In this document: piece by piece, positions 33,295 to 45,328 of the stretch
How the letters are laid out: the number at the start of each line of letters is the position of its first letter
Position numbering within the stretch: position 1 is the stretch's first letter
From: Austropuccinia psidii
Taxonomy: Eukaryota > Basidiomycota > Pucciniomycetes > Pucciniales > Sphaerophragmiaceae
DNA length: 64,000 nucleotides
NCBI GenBank assembly: GCA_023105745.1
Contig: JALGQZ010000015.1
Span: 19,196,499 to 19,260,498, forward strand
Direction: 5' to 3'
The notes under the pieces: model-generated
Database searches by the model: none
Seen by the model: only the letters and a program-made list of their open reading frames with translations
Told to the model about the DNA's origin: nothing
Translations under genes and position numbers: made by a program

Positions 33295-34029
33295 TTGCAA
33301 ACACTGATATGTCCCCTGCATACCTCAGAGACCTTGGCTTCCAAAGGAACAAGCCGGAGGACAGAAAAGGCTTGTCCAGAACCAGAAGACCTGGAAGAGG
33401 ACACCTTGGACACAGTAGTGGATGGCAAAGCAATGAGGGAGATAATATCAACCTTGCCATTCACACTCCAATTCAACAGGAACCTCAAACCAGAGGACTG
33501 GAAGGATATGGATCAATTTCTTCAGCTCCACCAACTCCTCAAAGATTTATTTCAATGGAGCATGGACAACAAAAGGTTCAACCTGGCAAGTCACTGGGCA
33601 GAACTTAGAGCAAGTTGCCAGGAGATCTGTCTCAAAGAGATAGACTTCAAAGACCTGATGGTAATCACCAAAGGTTGGAATGCTACCAGGCAGTTCAGAC
33701 TCCTGAAGGCAAGGGAACAGAGGATAAGGGAGAATCAAGCCAATATCCAAGCTATAGAAGAACAGTTAACCCAGACAGGGCCTACTCAGATTCCTTCAGG
33801 ACCACAAGGAGCAGGCCAAATCAGCTCTCCAGTGGCTTCACACCATTCAGAAACCAGCAGATCAGTGGCCAAGAGTCACCATTCTTCACAATTCCAGGAA
33901 GCTTCCAGGAGAAGACAAGAAAACAAGGGCAAGAACAAAGCCTCCTTCAACCAGGGGAGGAAAGAGTCAGACCCCATGATGCAGAAGCTGTTAGATTTGG
34001 TGAAAGAAGTACACCAGAACCAGAAATAG
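33295..34029 (+). CDS. Retrotransposon ORF1 (gag-like accessory protein)
   Basis: Open for 244 aa. An N-terminal acidic/Thr-rich segment (EDLEEDTLDTVVDG) is followed by a helical, charged domain (FNRNLKPEDWKDMDQF, LQLHQLLKDLFQWSMD, LKEIDFKDLMVITKGW) and a Gln/Ser-rich basic tail. No zinc knuckle, which lies in the next ORF. Presumed structural (Gag) component; the true start may be elsewhere because the ATG choice is not supported by a paralogue. It ends with TAG at 34027-34029 and is in a different frame from the downstream ORFs. Confidence 0.6.
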   Translation: MQTLICPLHTSETLASKGTSRRTEKACPEPEDLEEDTLDTVVDGKAMREIISTLPFTLQFNRNLKPEDWKDMDQFLQLHQLLKDLFQWSMDNKRFNLASHWAELRASCQEICLKEIDFKDLMVITKGWNATRQFRLLKAREQRIRENQANIQAIEEQLTQTGPTQIPSGPQGAGQISSPVASHHSETSRSVAKSHHSSQFQEASRRRQENKGKNKASFNQGRKESDPMMQKLLDLVKEVHQNQK

Positions 34030-34670
34030 TTGTAAACCACTCTAGAATCAGTAGTTCTAGTAATAGAAACATTACCCCCACTCAGACTGAACATAACATT
34101 GTCACATCTGAGAGTAACATCAACAGTAATACACCGTGGTTACAAATGTCCCAATATGCTGAGCAATCTGCAAAGCAGTTTGCAGAAATTGTAGCTGGCC
34201 AAGAGAGGATGAGAAAAACTGAAGCCTCCTTGGAACAGATAGTTAAGAAGCTTCAAGAAGGATATGCTCAACTGAGCAAAGCCTCTGAAGAAACCAACAA
34301 AAGACTGAATACAGTCTTTGAAGAACAACACCACAGCAAAAGGGACAGGGATTGTCTGGACCAAGACATGAACAAATTGTTTAATGTCTACCATAACTTG
34401 AAGCCCCAACCACAAGGCCAAGTTAAGGAGAATCCATATAAACCAGATGCCATGTTGATGAATAAGGCAAGATCTCCATCACAATACCAGGATGGAGATG
34501 GAATGTCTTATTCAGAGAAGGAAGCCTTGAAACAGCTTCCTGAGGCCTCAAGCTGGCCCAAATCCTCTGGATCAGGAGAATATGATCATATGGAACTCAT
34601 AGATTATATTGATGGACTCTCTTCATTGATGTACCAAGCATACCAGACTACTGGATCACTGCTAGATTGA
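34030..34670 (+). pseudogene. Retrotransposon ORF2 N-terminal segment (coiled coil), frameshifted from pol
   Basis: Open in the third frame to the TGA at 34668-34670. Contains MSQYAEQSAKQFAEI and a Glu/Lys/Gln-rich stretch (KKLQEGYAQLSKASEETNK, about 34245-34320) typical of a coiled coil. Around 34613-34620 the sense passes into the pol frame: downstream bases read FIDVPSIPDYW in the pol frame while this frame drifts to the stop. The site (ctctctt) is not a classic slippery heptamer, so I read it as an indel within one Gag-Pol ORF. Confidence 0.5.
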
Positions 34671-37600
34671 ATACTGCATTTAAAGGTCATGCCAGTATAT
34701 GGTACACAGAAATGAAAGAAATCCATGGCAGAAGAATCTGGCCATGGTGGAAGAGTCAAATCATCCAAAAGTACATTAATGGAACTTGGATATGGCAAAA
34801 GACCATGTCATTTGAAAATGACAAATACTCTGTGGACAAAGATCCATATGAGTGGTGTCTTAGACAATCTAAAAGACTTAAAGCCATTGATCCTCAGATG
34901 AACATCCAAATGAGGAATCACAAGCTTCTGACACAACTGCCAGGAGAACTAGAGCATGTGGGAAAATGCAGATGCAACCAAAATTGCACTCTATATGACA
35001 TTGCCAACACCTTACAAGACATAAGGAAAAGGACTAATATAGGGAAATTAACCCCATATGAGAGCAGTAGTTTCAAGGAGAAACAACCTTTCAGGGTAGA
35101 GTTTAAAGACAAACCCAAAGAAAGAGTGGCAGAAGTGGCAAAGAAGAGGAATTCTTGTCACAATTGTGGTTCAACAGACCACTATGCCAACAAATGTCCA
35201 AAGGCAAAGAAAAAAGTCTATGCCATAGAGAAAGTTCCTGAGGAAGAACTGCCAACAGAGGATTCTGAATCAGACTCCATGGGTGATGCCATCAGAGAAC
35301 CATCGGATGATGATCAAGACCCAAGAGAAGAATTTCTAGTGGAATACCAAGAGGAAACCCCACTAGAAATTCAGGACATACAGTTGGAAGCAGGCATGCC
35401 ACAGGACACTGCTAATAAAAACTTTTGCAAACACACACAAGATGCACAAACATTCCTGGTTACACCAACCAAAGGAATGGCATATATACATGGGACAGCC
35501 ACAAAAATGACTGTTTGCATTGACAATGCTCAGCATCCACTGATCATTGATAGTGGGGCACACTGATCCATAGTGGCCAGAAACTATCTGGATACCCACT
35601 TCCCAAACTGGGAAAAACAACTCCTGCCCACTAAGGCAGAGAACTTTAAAAGTGCAGAAGGGAAGATGACTTCCATTGGGACAATTATCAAAGAGATAAT
35701 TATACCCCACAGGAAGGGTAATATCAGACTGAACCCAGAGTTTGTAGTGCTCAATGATGCCCACATCCAAGGGTTTTTACTGGGAACAGATTACCAGAGG
35801 ATGTATGGCATAGGCATTTACAACAGTAAGAATAGGCACATCACCATTGGTACTAACAAGGAAAAGAAATTTTCACTTGATATATACCAGATATCTTCTC
35901 AGGATCCACTAGAAGAACTTCTGCAGGAATTCAGAGAGGGACAGTTTAGCACTACCCTCACCAGTAAACAGAAACTAAGTTTACTGAAGATGCTGAGGAA
36001 GAACAGACCAGCATTTGCCATTGGTGAAGAACCATTAGGCAAGATCAAAGGCCATCATATAGAACTATATCTGGATGTGGAAAGGCCTTATCCACCCATG
36101 CTTAGGAGACCTCCTTATCCAGCAAGCCTGGAAACCAGGAAAGAAATTGAGAAACATATCAATGAACTCCTGGATATGGATGTCATCAGGAAGATTGGAC
36201 ATAATGAAATAGTGGAAATCACCACCCCTGTCCTAATCACCTGGCATGATGGCAAGTCTAGACTGTGTGGAGATTTTAGAGCTCTGAATAACTACACAAA
36301 AGCAGACAGGTACCCAATACCCAGGATACCTCATGCGTTGGATAAACTGGCTAAAGCCACATACATAACCAAAATGGATTGTATGAATGGCTTCCACCAA
36401 AATGGATTTAAACCAAACTCCATGAAATTACTCAGAATAATATGCCATATGGGCATATATGAGTACACCAGAATGCCATTTGGCATCAAGAATGGACCAG
36501 CCCACTTCCAAAGGATGATGGACACAATATTTCAAGATGAAATATTGGAAGGCTGGATGGTAGTATATATTGATGATATCATTATATACTCAGAGACATC
36601 GGAGGACCATGTGCAATACATAGACAGAGTACTAAGTAAATGCAAACCCATAAATCTCAAAATTTCACTTAAAAAATGCAATTTTGGCCAACAAGAGTTA
36701 CTGGCTCTAGGACATAAAGTCTCAGGTATTAGCTTGGCAATTGACCAGAACAAAGTAGCAGCAGTACTGCAAAAGCCAGTACCAAGAAGCATCAAAGAGA
36801 TGCAATCCTTTCTTGGGTTTGCTAGCTACTATAGAAACCATATCAAAAACTTTGCACACATAACTAGTAGTTTATAAAAGTTATGTTCAAAAGATGTAGT
36901 TTCTGAAATAACCAAGGAAAGGAGGGATGCATATGAGAGGATCAAATATGAACTCACTAATGCACCTGTGCTAATCTTGCCTGACTTTGAACTACCATTC
37001 AATCTATATATAGATGCAGCATGCAGTCAAGGCCTAGGAGCAGCCCTTCACCAAAGACAAATTGTGGATGGTGAACCAAGAGAAGGAGTCATTTGCTACA
37101 TCTCAAGGCAGCTGAAAGATTCAGAAGCCAGGTATGGGGCCACCCAGACTGAGTGTCTATGACAAGTCTGGGCTCTAGAAAAACTCCATTATTATCTGAA
37201 GGGTGCAGTCTTTAAAGTCTACACAGACTGCACAGCCTTGAACTCTTTACTAAACATGAAGACTACAAATAGACACATGCTGAGATGGCAAATAGCCATC
37301 CAGGAGTATAGAGGGAATATGACCATCATATACAAAGAATGTAAAATTCATACCAATGCAGATGGCATTTGCAGATGGCCATTGGATAATGTCAGAAGCA
37401 ATCCAGCTTATGACCCTGAAGTTGCAGCCAAAATCCCTATCCATTTCATGGAAATTTATAGGAGAAAGAACTTCAGATTTTCTGAATGGGCACCAGAGAA
37501 TGGTACCCCTGACAGTGGAAACACTGATTCAGAGGAGACAGAAACTCCCATATTGGGAATAAGTTCCTCTGAACTGCACAATTCATTTGTTAGTGCAGTA

Positions 37601-39151
37601 CTGAAGTCTTATGCCAAAAACAAACAGTTTGGCATACTACTACAACTCCTTCAACAAAAATACAGGAGTCCAGAACTGGAAGCCCAACAGGAAGAACCCT
37701 GGTTGAGGGCCTATAAGGATAACAAGTTTCTCCTTATAGATGGCCTGCTTTACCACAGAGAAAAGCACACAAGTGCACTCACAGTGGTAGACAGAGACCA
37801 CATCTCATTGATCCTGCAGGAATGCCATGACTGCCCCTATATGGGACACATGAGTGAAGACAGGACCAAAGAGAGGGTAGCAAGCACAGCTTGGTGGCCC
37901 AAGTGGGAGCAGGAGTTGAGTGAATATATCAACACCTGTGAAAGATGCCAAAAGGCAAACAGGAAACATGGGAAGAAGTATGGGTTACTTCAGCACATAG
38001 AGGAACCCAAGCACCCATGGGAAACCATCAACATGGACTGGGTCACAGGACTTGTCCCAGGAGGCAAAGAAAACTACAATGCCTGTCTAAACATAGTTGA
38101 TAGGTTCAGCAAGAGCATGAGGTGTCTACCATGCCACAAGGAGGACATAGCCATGGATACTGCCCTGTTATTTTGGAATAACATCATATCTACCTGTGGA
38201 GTCCCTAAAATCATCATTAGTGAAAGGGACCTGAAATTCACATCTGAATTGTGGACCAACTTGTATGACATGCTTGGCACCAAGCTTGCTTTTTCCACAG
38301 CTTAACATCCCCAAACAGATGGCCTAGCTAAGAGGATGATCCAGACTATGGAAGACAACCCTAGAAGGTTCTGTGCCTATGGCATGGAATACAAGGACCA
38401 TGAAGGATACACCCATGACTGGGTTACCCTTCTACCAGCTGTCCAGCTGGCTTATAATACAATTCAGCACTCTACAACAGGAAAAACACCTGCAGTGGTA
38501 GAGAAAGGGTGGAATCCCCTGTTGCCTGTGGATCACTTGAAGAAGAATCTTCTAACCATCCACCCCACAGCCAAAGACTTCCATGATATGTGGAAGAGGG
38601 ATTGTGACACAGCTGCCAAATGCATAGTTGAGGCAAAAGAATACAATAAGCAGAGGTGGGACAAGACACACATGGAACCTGACTTTAAGGAAGGGGACCA
38701 GGTGCTAGTGTCTACACTGAACTTTAATAATCTTAAAGGACCAGAGAAGATGAGGGACTCAGCTGTAGGGCCTTTTACTATCATTGGGTTGATAGGAAAG
38801 AATTCAGTGGAAGTCAAACTTACAGACAAATTTTCCAGGAAGCACCCAGTCTTCCCAGTAAGCTTGGTCAAACCATACTTTTAGACAGAGGAGGATAAAT
38901 TCCCCTCCAGGAAAAAGAACCCCACACCACCTGATATAGTGGAAGTGGAGGATTCCCCAGGGCCTGTGAGTAAAATCATCAGGGCCGGAAAGATCAGACT
39001 TAATGGAAAGGATCAAAGACAATACTTAGTCAGATTCAAACACCAAACAGCTGATAAATACAAATGGTTGGCAGAAGATGCCATACCAGATGGGAACCTT
39101 CATCTAAGAAGATTCAGGGCCTCTAGGAGGACTGAAAAGTCTCATCAATGA
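34671..39151 (+). pseudogene. Retrotransposon pol: protease, RT, RNase H, integrase, chromodomain-like tail
   Basis: One frame for 4.48 kb, interrupted only by nonsense codons at 35564 (TGA), 36875 (TAA), 37160 (TGA), 38303 (TAA) and 38882 (TAG). Domains in order: zinc knuckle CHNCGSTDHYANKC (35157-35198); aspartic protease LIIDSGAH (35543-35563, stop right after); reverse transcriptase with CGDFRALN, MPFGIKNGPAHF and catalytic YIDD (about 36571); RNase H with LYIDAA, SRQLKDSEARY and YTDCTAL; integrase HHCC zinc finger ([12 protein letters not shown], about 37827-37952), then DDE core where the first Asp (NMDW) is kept, the second is Glu (SERD) and the Glu reads Lys (LAKRM). The tail (38941-39130) has YLVRFK and KWLAE, a chromodomain-like signature. 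Reverse transcription plus integration would be its role; this copy cannot perform them. Confidence 0.92.
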
Positions 39152-39161
39152 TGAGACTTTT
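39135..39161 (+). promoter_or_regulatory. Perfect hairpin across the pol stop codon, followed by a T run
   Basis: Twelve-base arms AAAAGTCTCATC (39135-39146) and GATGAGACTTTT (39150-39161) with a 3-nt loop. The pol TGA (39149-39151) lies in the loop/arm junction. T-rich bases run on to 39164 and the purine tract follows. A role in RNA 3' processing, termination or packaging is possible but unproven. Confidence 0.5.
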
Positions 39162-39164
39162 TTT

Positions 39165-39176
39165 AGAGGGAGGATA
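39165..39176 (+). promoter_or_regulatory. Polypurine tract of the Ty3/gypsy element
   Basis: Purine-rich agagggaggata immediately 5' of the 3' LTR, the expected site and composition of the plus-strand primer in LTR retrotransposons. Confidence 0.75.
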
Positions 39177-40613
39177 TGTCAGCCTGTGACTCAAAACCAG
39201 AGCACAAGCATGACAGCCAAAATACCATAAACCAATGGTATAGCCAAGATACCACCAAAACATGAAGCTGAGCCAAATAATCTCAAAAGGTATCAAAGGA
39301 AAGAGGAAACTCACCTATTTCTGAAAATATAAGTCCCATCACCATAGGACATGAAATAACAAAGTTATTCCTGCTCAAAGTTATTGCTGAGCATAAACCT
39401 TAATTTTCACCTCTCATCTAAAATCTAGAAGGAGAGGCTTAACCCCATCACATGGGTACTCAAAATGAAGCTCTAAGCCAGGGCTATCCACTGGTACCAG
39501 CCAAGCTGAGCTAGCACCAGATTACTGGAGTTATGGTCAATTTCAGGCCAAATAAGGGTGAACAAAACATTCACCTCTAATCTAACTTCTACAGTTTTAG
39601 TGTGGGATACTTGAAGTGGGGTCTTTTTGGAAAGAGAAAAATCAGGGATCTGATGGTGCCATCCACTTCTTCATATCTCAACTATAACAGAAGTTATGAG
39701 GCAAACAAGCTCAATACAGCTTTTTGCCCAAACCACGCCTATGTACAAAAAACCTTGTACATGGGATAACTTTGTCATATTTAAGGATAACCATACCAAA
39801 TTGGGTAACATTGTGTAGAGCTCATACAGGGCTATCCAATGAACCTACGTTGAGCATGATATCTCAAAAACGGACAGAGTTATGGCCATTTGAAAGTTAT
39901 AATCCCACAATATGACCAATACAGCTGTATTATGACAGGATAAAGTTGTACTCTGATTATGAGGTGTCAAACAGACAAAGAAGAATGTTAATAATTCAAT
40001 ACATTATAGGTCAGTCAATATTGGGGTCCCATACAGCTACTGTACAGCATTCTACGCGTCATACACGTCAGAATCAGACTGTGAGGTCCCCAGATGAAAT
40101 TTTTCACCCTGTATTGGTGAAAACTGCGCAGATGTGGTTTCAAAGCCCCATCTGGGCCCAATACAGGCTATAAATTCTGTTTACAAACAACAAGCCACTC
40201 CTAGATAGTGAAAAATCTTCACTTCCTCTACGTGGAAAGGTCTAGCACCCTTTCCACCCCATTTCAGGATAAAAAGGAGGCTTTTTCACAGCCAGAATTG
40301 TCTCCTCATCCTGCTCTTGAATGCCCTATGTAGTAAACTGTCAAAAACAGTTTTACTCTTGGGTAATAACCAGGTATACTCTTAATTTAAAGTATTGTAG
40401 TCTTTATTATTGTAACCCAACAGGTAAAGCTGCACCCAGGGCTTTCAACAGCGCTCACCACCACTATATTCTTTATAGTAAAGCCCTCTTATTATTAAAT
40501 TAAACCATCTTTAACTCCTATAAAAATCTTTTAAATCTTTATTTAGCGTGTCACAGTCATAGTTAAGAGTTGTAAATACTTTTTAATACTCTCATCATAG
40601 ACTCAGCCTGACA
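39177..40613 (+). repeat. 3' LTR of the Ty3/gypsy element
   Basis: 1437 bp, TGTCAG...CTGACA, matching the 5' LTR with scattered substitutions (for example eight in the first 205 bp). Followed directly by the duplicated target catac at 40614-40618. Confidence 0.95.
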
Positions 40614-40618
40614 CATAC

Positions 40619-40921
40619 ATAAAAATCTAATATTAATTTTTTATTTCAGTTACAGCTGCTTTTTTCAGAACAGCACATCAATTATTACCTCAAAACAACA
40701 GTTTCTCTGCAACATATACTGATATCAAAGCCACTTGAGATGTAGAGGATAATTCTGACATGGGAAAAGAACAAAAGAGGCTAGTTGCAGTATGGCATAG
40801 AAAAACTGTGACCTTACATACAAGGAAATCATATCTAGCAATGACCCTTGGTGCAAAATGTCAGCTTGAGAAGAATATATTTCACCATATGCTACAAAGA
40901 GATGGAGAGAAATTAGACTAA
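40619..40921 (+). pseudogene. Gene H, 3' part after the retrotransposon
   Basis: The H flank resumes at 40619 in AT-rich sequence that looks like an intron end (tttatttcag at about 40643-40652). A frame then runs with one TGA (40738-40740) to TAA at 40919-40921 and includes KEQKRLVAVWHRKTVTLHTRK and LAMTLGAKCQLEKNIFHHM. Assignment to H rests on position and strand across the insertion. Confidence 0.4.
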
Positions 40922-41527
40922 AATTCTGATTTAACCAATTTCTCACATTGCTTACCTTTAGATTTTTATTCTAAAATATACTTAAATACAATTTCAGAAT
41001 TTTAAAGAAACCATTTAATGGTTAAAGAATCAATTGGACTCCAAAGTATTTTATCAGATATTTAGGAAAAGACAAAAAGCGGATAAAAAATCATACAGAG
41101 GCGAGGAAGAACTTCTGTAATCAGAATTGAAGCTGGTTCAAGTAGAAATCATGGTATAAATCCTGAATAATGTTTATATCTTGGCCTTTTTTTGTATCCA
41201 AGCTTAGAGTTTGGTAATAAAGGTTGACATAAATATAATTAGAAAGAAATTATATTCAAAACTAACCCATTGAGAGAATACATAACTAATTCCAAAAATT
41301 CCTTTCAAAAATATGACTGCCAGTCATCATTTTACGATCATTGTAGTGTGTTTGGGAACTGAACTGTCCTATATCTTCCCAAGGTTATTGAATATATAAA
41401 ACTCTTGGTTATTTCTTCTCTGCTCTTCCCTTTCACCCCCATTTATACCATCCTGATAAATTTCACACAATACCATCACAGTTATCAAATTACTCCTCAG
41501 TAAATATGAGATCATACCCCTTGCAAA
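40922..41527. other. Spacer between H and A'
   Basis: AT-rich; no supported gene. The pieces of 5' flank before 41528 (ccccttgcaaaATG) presumably contain the A' promoter. Confidence 0.35.
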
Positions 41528-43613
41528 ATGGATCCATTATTTGGAATTGTACCCAAACAAGTTGAAAAATCAGAGTTCATATCCAAAATCTCAAATTTTC
41601 TTCCTTCTCTCAAGCTTTCTGCCTCTGATGGTCACTTTCCTGAATATGCAAGAAGAAAAATTGATGAGGACTCCCAAATTCTTGAAGATGACCTGTATTT
41701 TATATTGTCCTTGGGTTTTTAGCTGTGGCACCATCTTTAATTGAAATTCAAATAATCATTTAGGTGTAGAACTAGGTGGATCCTTACCTCCTGAAGCCAA
41801 TATTGTGACTTCTTAATCCTCTCAAGCATCAATCAAGAGGTATTTCATATCCTCTTTTAATAAAACTGATCAAAAAGCTAAAATGTATCAAAGTAGAAAG
41901 GAAAATCATAAATCAGTATGTCTCAATGTTTCATTTTGTCTGCATTCAATAATCTAAATGTGTTTTTTGAATACTTTTTTCTCACAAATCACAAAAAAAT
42001 TATGATATTGAAAACACTTTCCCAAAACACAAGTCAGATTCCAAAATCTTGGAATCAGAACTTTTCCAACCTAAAAATGATTTTGACACATCCCAAGAAC
42101 TAAATGAAAGAAATCTACCCACTACTACTTCCAGCCCTGAATTCAATACCTTTTCTCCCAATGATATCTCAAATACATCAATTTTACCAGTTTCTACAAC
42201 AAGAAGAAAAGGGAAATCAATAGTAGAGGAAACTGACATACAGCCTAAATTTATCAAAAAATCAAAAGAAAAATGTAATTCTCATTTTATCACTGCAGAT
42301 GATAGAAAATCAAGCTCCAAAGTAACCCAAAAAAGTAATGAAGAAATTTCAAAATTTAAAACGAAGGGAGATACCCCTAAATCATTGATTATTCAATCTC
42401 ATTCACTCAGATTACTTTGAAGAAAAAATCAGCCATTATCAGCCACTTTGTTTATCCTCATGGAAAATATTTCAGGTAAATGTTGAAACTCTACTTAGAT
42501 AGCAAGCTCAAGCAATTCCCAACAATCTATTTCCTAAAAAATATCAAATGGAATACACTTCCAAAGTTTTGGGACCCTTAGAATAAGCAAATTGATAGTA
42601 GATTTGCATAAATCTGGTAACTACCAAGGACAATCAATTCACAGCTGATCCAGAAAAGTGATATTGTTTGTTATTTTCAGGATTAGGTATTATTTCACCA
42701 AAGAAAACTGATCCTTTCAATGATCCTGATTTTTGGAAGGTCCCACTATTCACTTCTTATCCTAACATTTCAATAAAACAAATTCCCAAATCATACCAAG
42801 CCCTATTTGTCCCTACTTTGCACAAGAAACAGTTTTGGGCCAATCTAATACTGGAGTCAATATCAGTTTCTGCACAAGATCTCATACAACCTGAAAATTT
42901 TGAAATCACTAATTAAACAGAGGATGATCCCCTGTTAGTTCAATGACTCAGCCTGGAATTTCTAGTGTCTTGCCTCAGCACAAGACCATCCTATCCAGCT
43001 CAAAATGAAAATTAAAATGTTCAAAAGAATCAATTACAGCAAATTAATAATGGATTAAATAACTTAATATCCTTCAATGATTCCATTATACATCTTATGA
43101 TTTTATATTACCTAATACTGGCACATTCAAAAGTTCTTCTGGTCAATATTCCTGATGAATTTGTGCTCAGTAGCCAAAAGTCAAAATATCGCCTGAAGAC
43201 TTTATTAGAACTACAATAGAACCTTGGATTAGGTAAACCTTGCTATCATATCTTGGCTTCATTTATTGCTTCTGGTGTAAGAGGCTTAATGGTTCGCTCA
43301 AGAGACAGGAAAAATTCTCAGATAAAGGGGCATTTCAGATGAATGATATTACTGAAAGCAATATTTCTGAGAAAATGCCTCATTAGCCTCTTTGGGAAAG
43401 AAAAAATGCCTATATTTTGGATATTTTTAACAAGGTGTTCTTCTCCAAAACACATGAATTTGTTCCCAGTGCAGCAAAAAATTGGAGGTAGCTAAGTGTT
43501 TGGTACTGGACTTCAGTGAAGCATAGCTTAAAAATAATAAAATAGATGGACAAATTGTACTAGATCTACCTCATAAAGCCAACATAAACACCTTATCAAT
43601 GTGAAAAGTCTCT
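41528..43613 (+). pseudogene. Gene A': diverged relative of gene A
   Basis: Start ATG 41528; the block FISKISNFLPSLK..PEYARRKIDEDSQILEDDL corresponds to FVSNIAQTVSRLEK..PDYVRQKISQAMSLLKMDL in A copy 2. A Ser/Thr/Lys-rich middle follows (42049-42420, 123 aa). Then FNDPDFWKVPLF...KKQFWANLILESISVSAQDLI (42710-42900) matches FDHNIWNLKLM...VKHFWANVMFESISLVLYNVI of A, and ASFIASGVRGLMVRSRDRKNSQIKG (43258-43330) matches the C-terminal block with CGLMICSGDWR. The order of blocks is conserved, similarity is moderate, and stops and frameshifts are many. It shows that family A is old and recurs with SNF2 and Tnp2 relatives. Confidence 0.6.
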
Positions 43614-44200
43614 TTGAAATTCCATTTCATTCCTTCAACACACCCTGATTTTCGTTGGTATCATATTTGAGCTAGCTCTGACTACTTTCCTTCACCTGAT
43701 ACCTCTTTGACTCTTTTTCCAAATGAGCACCTTTTTCCAGAGATGAATTTTTTGGAAATATTAGAGATTGGTGAAATTACACAGGCCCCAAAATCCTCTT
43801 CTTCATGATAAATAGGAGCCTTGCTTTTGATTCTTCCCCCTCTCCCCCAAAAACTTGACTTTAATTAACCTGCTTTACTATGCCCAAAGCTTTACATTAA
43901 TTCTTTGAGGCATCTTTACCTCAATCAAATAGAACCATAAAAAAAATTACATTCTATCATAATACTACCCATCAGTGCAATATCAAGGTCTATACATCAA
44001 TTATGCTGTTTAATCATGGAAATTGACTATTGCCAATCTCCATATGATATAAATAGCTGGAAATCTCTTCTGTCAGAAGAAAGTCTGGAATTATTTGATA
44101 ATTTACTCTTTTCTTGCACTGATAATCCAATTATCAATCCTATGATCACAAATCAGAAGAAGATAGAACTTTTATAATCTCAAGAATATTAATTTCACCA
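43614..44200. other. Spacer downstream of A'
   Basis: No open frame of note and no recognisable repeat; AT-rich. Confidence 0.35.
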
Positions 44201-44984
44201 ATGTACAAAACCATTTTCTTGCAGGAACTCCTCAAATCAGGATTTCCAATGCCAAACGTTTCTTGGAATCAATGTTGGGAGTCAAAATGGAATCAAATAT
44301 TATCAAAATTTGCTCTCAAGCATTGGGATTTACACCAACAAGAAGCATTAAGAATATTTTTGCTAAATCCAAAGGACAATATACAATCACATAAGTCTTC
44401 AATATTAATGCACTGGTTCAGAGGAAAACAACAAGATCTTAAGGATGATAAATTTTCCCCAGAAGCTCTTTTGGAGAAAGCCAGTCAGAAGCAGAAATCA
44501 GGGTGGTGTATAAGAGTATTTCTTTTTCATTTGAGAATGTTTATCACACCAAATAATGATATTTTGTCTTCATTTATCATCAAATTGCTCAGATACATTA
44601 ATATCAATGAATATTAATCAAGATGAAGAATCCCTATTTTATGAGCCAAGATGTTTCTCTGATACTGAGAATGAAAATGCATTATTCATAAAACTCAAAT
44701 AACCTTGGAGGTCAGAATTATTTTCAAAATTAGCAAGTCAGTTAGATGCATTATTCATGAAAAAGCAAATAAAGAAAATTAAATTCAATAGAATTCCAAA
44801 TGTCTTGGAAAGCAGAAGAGCTCAAAGTTATATTTTTGAGAAGAGAGTAAAGACTCAAATTGGACTTCCAGAAAGTTTTTATTCAACTGATTATACTTCC
44901 AAGCTTAATCCTGATGATAAACTGATATTAAAACCAAAGCTATGTATAGATAATAATCATTTACTTCAATTATCTGAACCCTAA
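44201..44984 (+). pseudogene. Two unrecognised plus-strand ORFs, possibly one decayed gene
   Basis: ORF 44201-44617 (138 aa, with SHKSSILMHWFRGKQ and FSPEALLEKASQK) and ORF 44757-44984 (75 aa, Lys/Arg-rich, with GLPESFYSTDYTSKL). The second frame can be read upstream to about 44610 through one stop. The WF.xKQ segment faintly resembles GWWFQAKKQTG of gene B and the place after A' is where B would be expected, but the match is too weak to assign. Confidence 0.35.
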
Positions 44985-45328
44985 ATAAACACAGTTCAGA
45001 AATCATTTATTGTGTCTACTAATAATTCCTCCAATTCATGATCCACACTAGCTAAATTTACAATGCTAAACCTGCCATTAAACTTAAATTCTTTAGCTAC
45101 CAAAAATGATATATATTGCATTAAAATAGACTATCTTACATCTGCAGCTGCCATTTCTTCCTTTTAACTTGCTGTATATTTACCTCAATACTACCAATGG
45201 TTATATATTGAAGTACATGAACTTTGTTTTTTTCCCTAGTAAATAAAGCCTTTCAAATGCTTGCTAATCATTAGAAGGGCTCCAACCTGACTCCTAATTT
45301 AAGTATGGGCAATAATATTGGATTAAGT
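44985..45328. other. Convergent spacer between the 44.2-kb ORFs and D'
   Basis: AT-rich; no gene seen. Confidence 0.35.

Larger units (their letters stand above)
30931..40613 (+). mobile_element. Full-length Ty3/gypsy (chromovirus-type) LTR retrotransposon, degraded
   Basis: 9683 bp, with LTRs of 1440 and 1437 bp and an exact 5-bp target duplication catac (30926-30930, 40614-40618). Order: 5' LTR, leader, ORF1, coiled-coil ORF2, CCHC zinc knuckle, protease, reverse transcriptase, RNase H, integrase, chromodomain-like tail, polypurine tract, 3' LTR. This PR-RT-RH-INT order defines Ty3/gypsy. The first 205 bp of the LTRs differ at about eight positions, so the insertion is not recent. Inserted in gene H. 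Matches my recollection of a very abundant A. psidii family. Confidence 0.95.

Noticed and set aside
33615..34029. Overlapping long ORF in a second frame across retrotransposon ORF1
   Set aside because: It is the upstream shadow of the coiled-coil ORF; ORF1's helical domain is in the other frame.
34600..34670. Programmed frameshift between the coiled-coil ORF and pol
   Set aside because: No slippery heptamer and the reading changes in a short ctctctt run; a simple indel in one ORF is a better explanation.
30931..40613. Recently active retrotransposon
   Set aside because: Five stops in pol, altered integrase residues and about 4 percent difference in the sampled LTR segment argue against recent activity.
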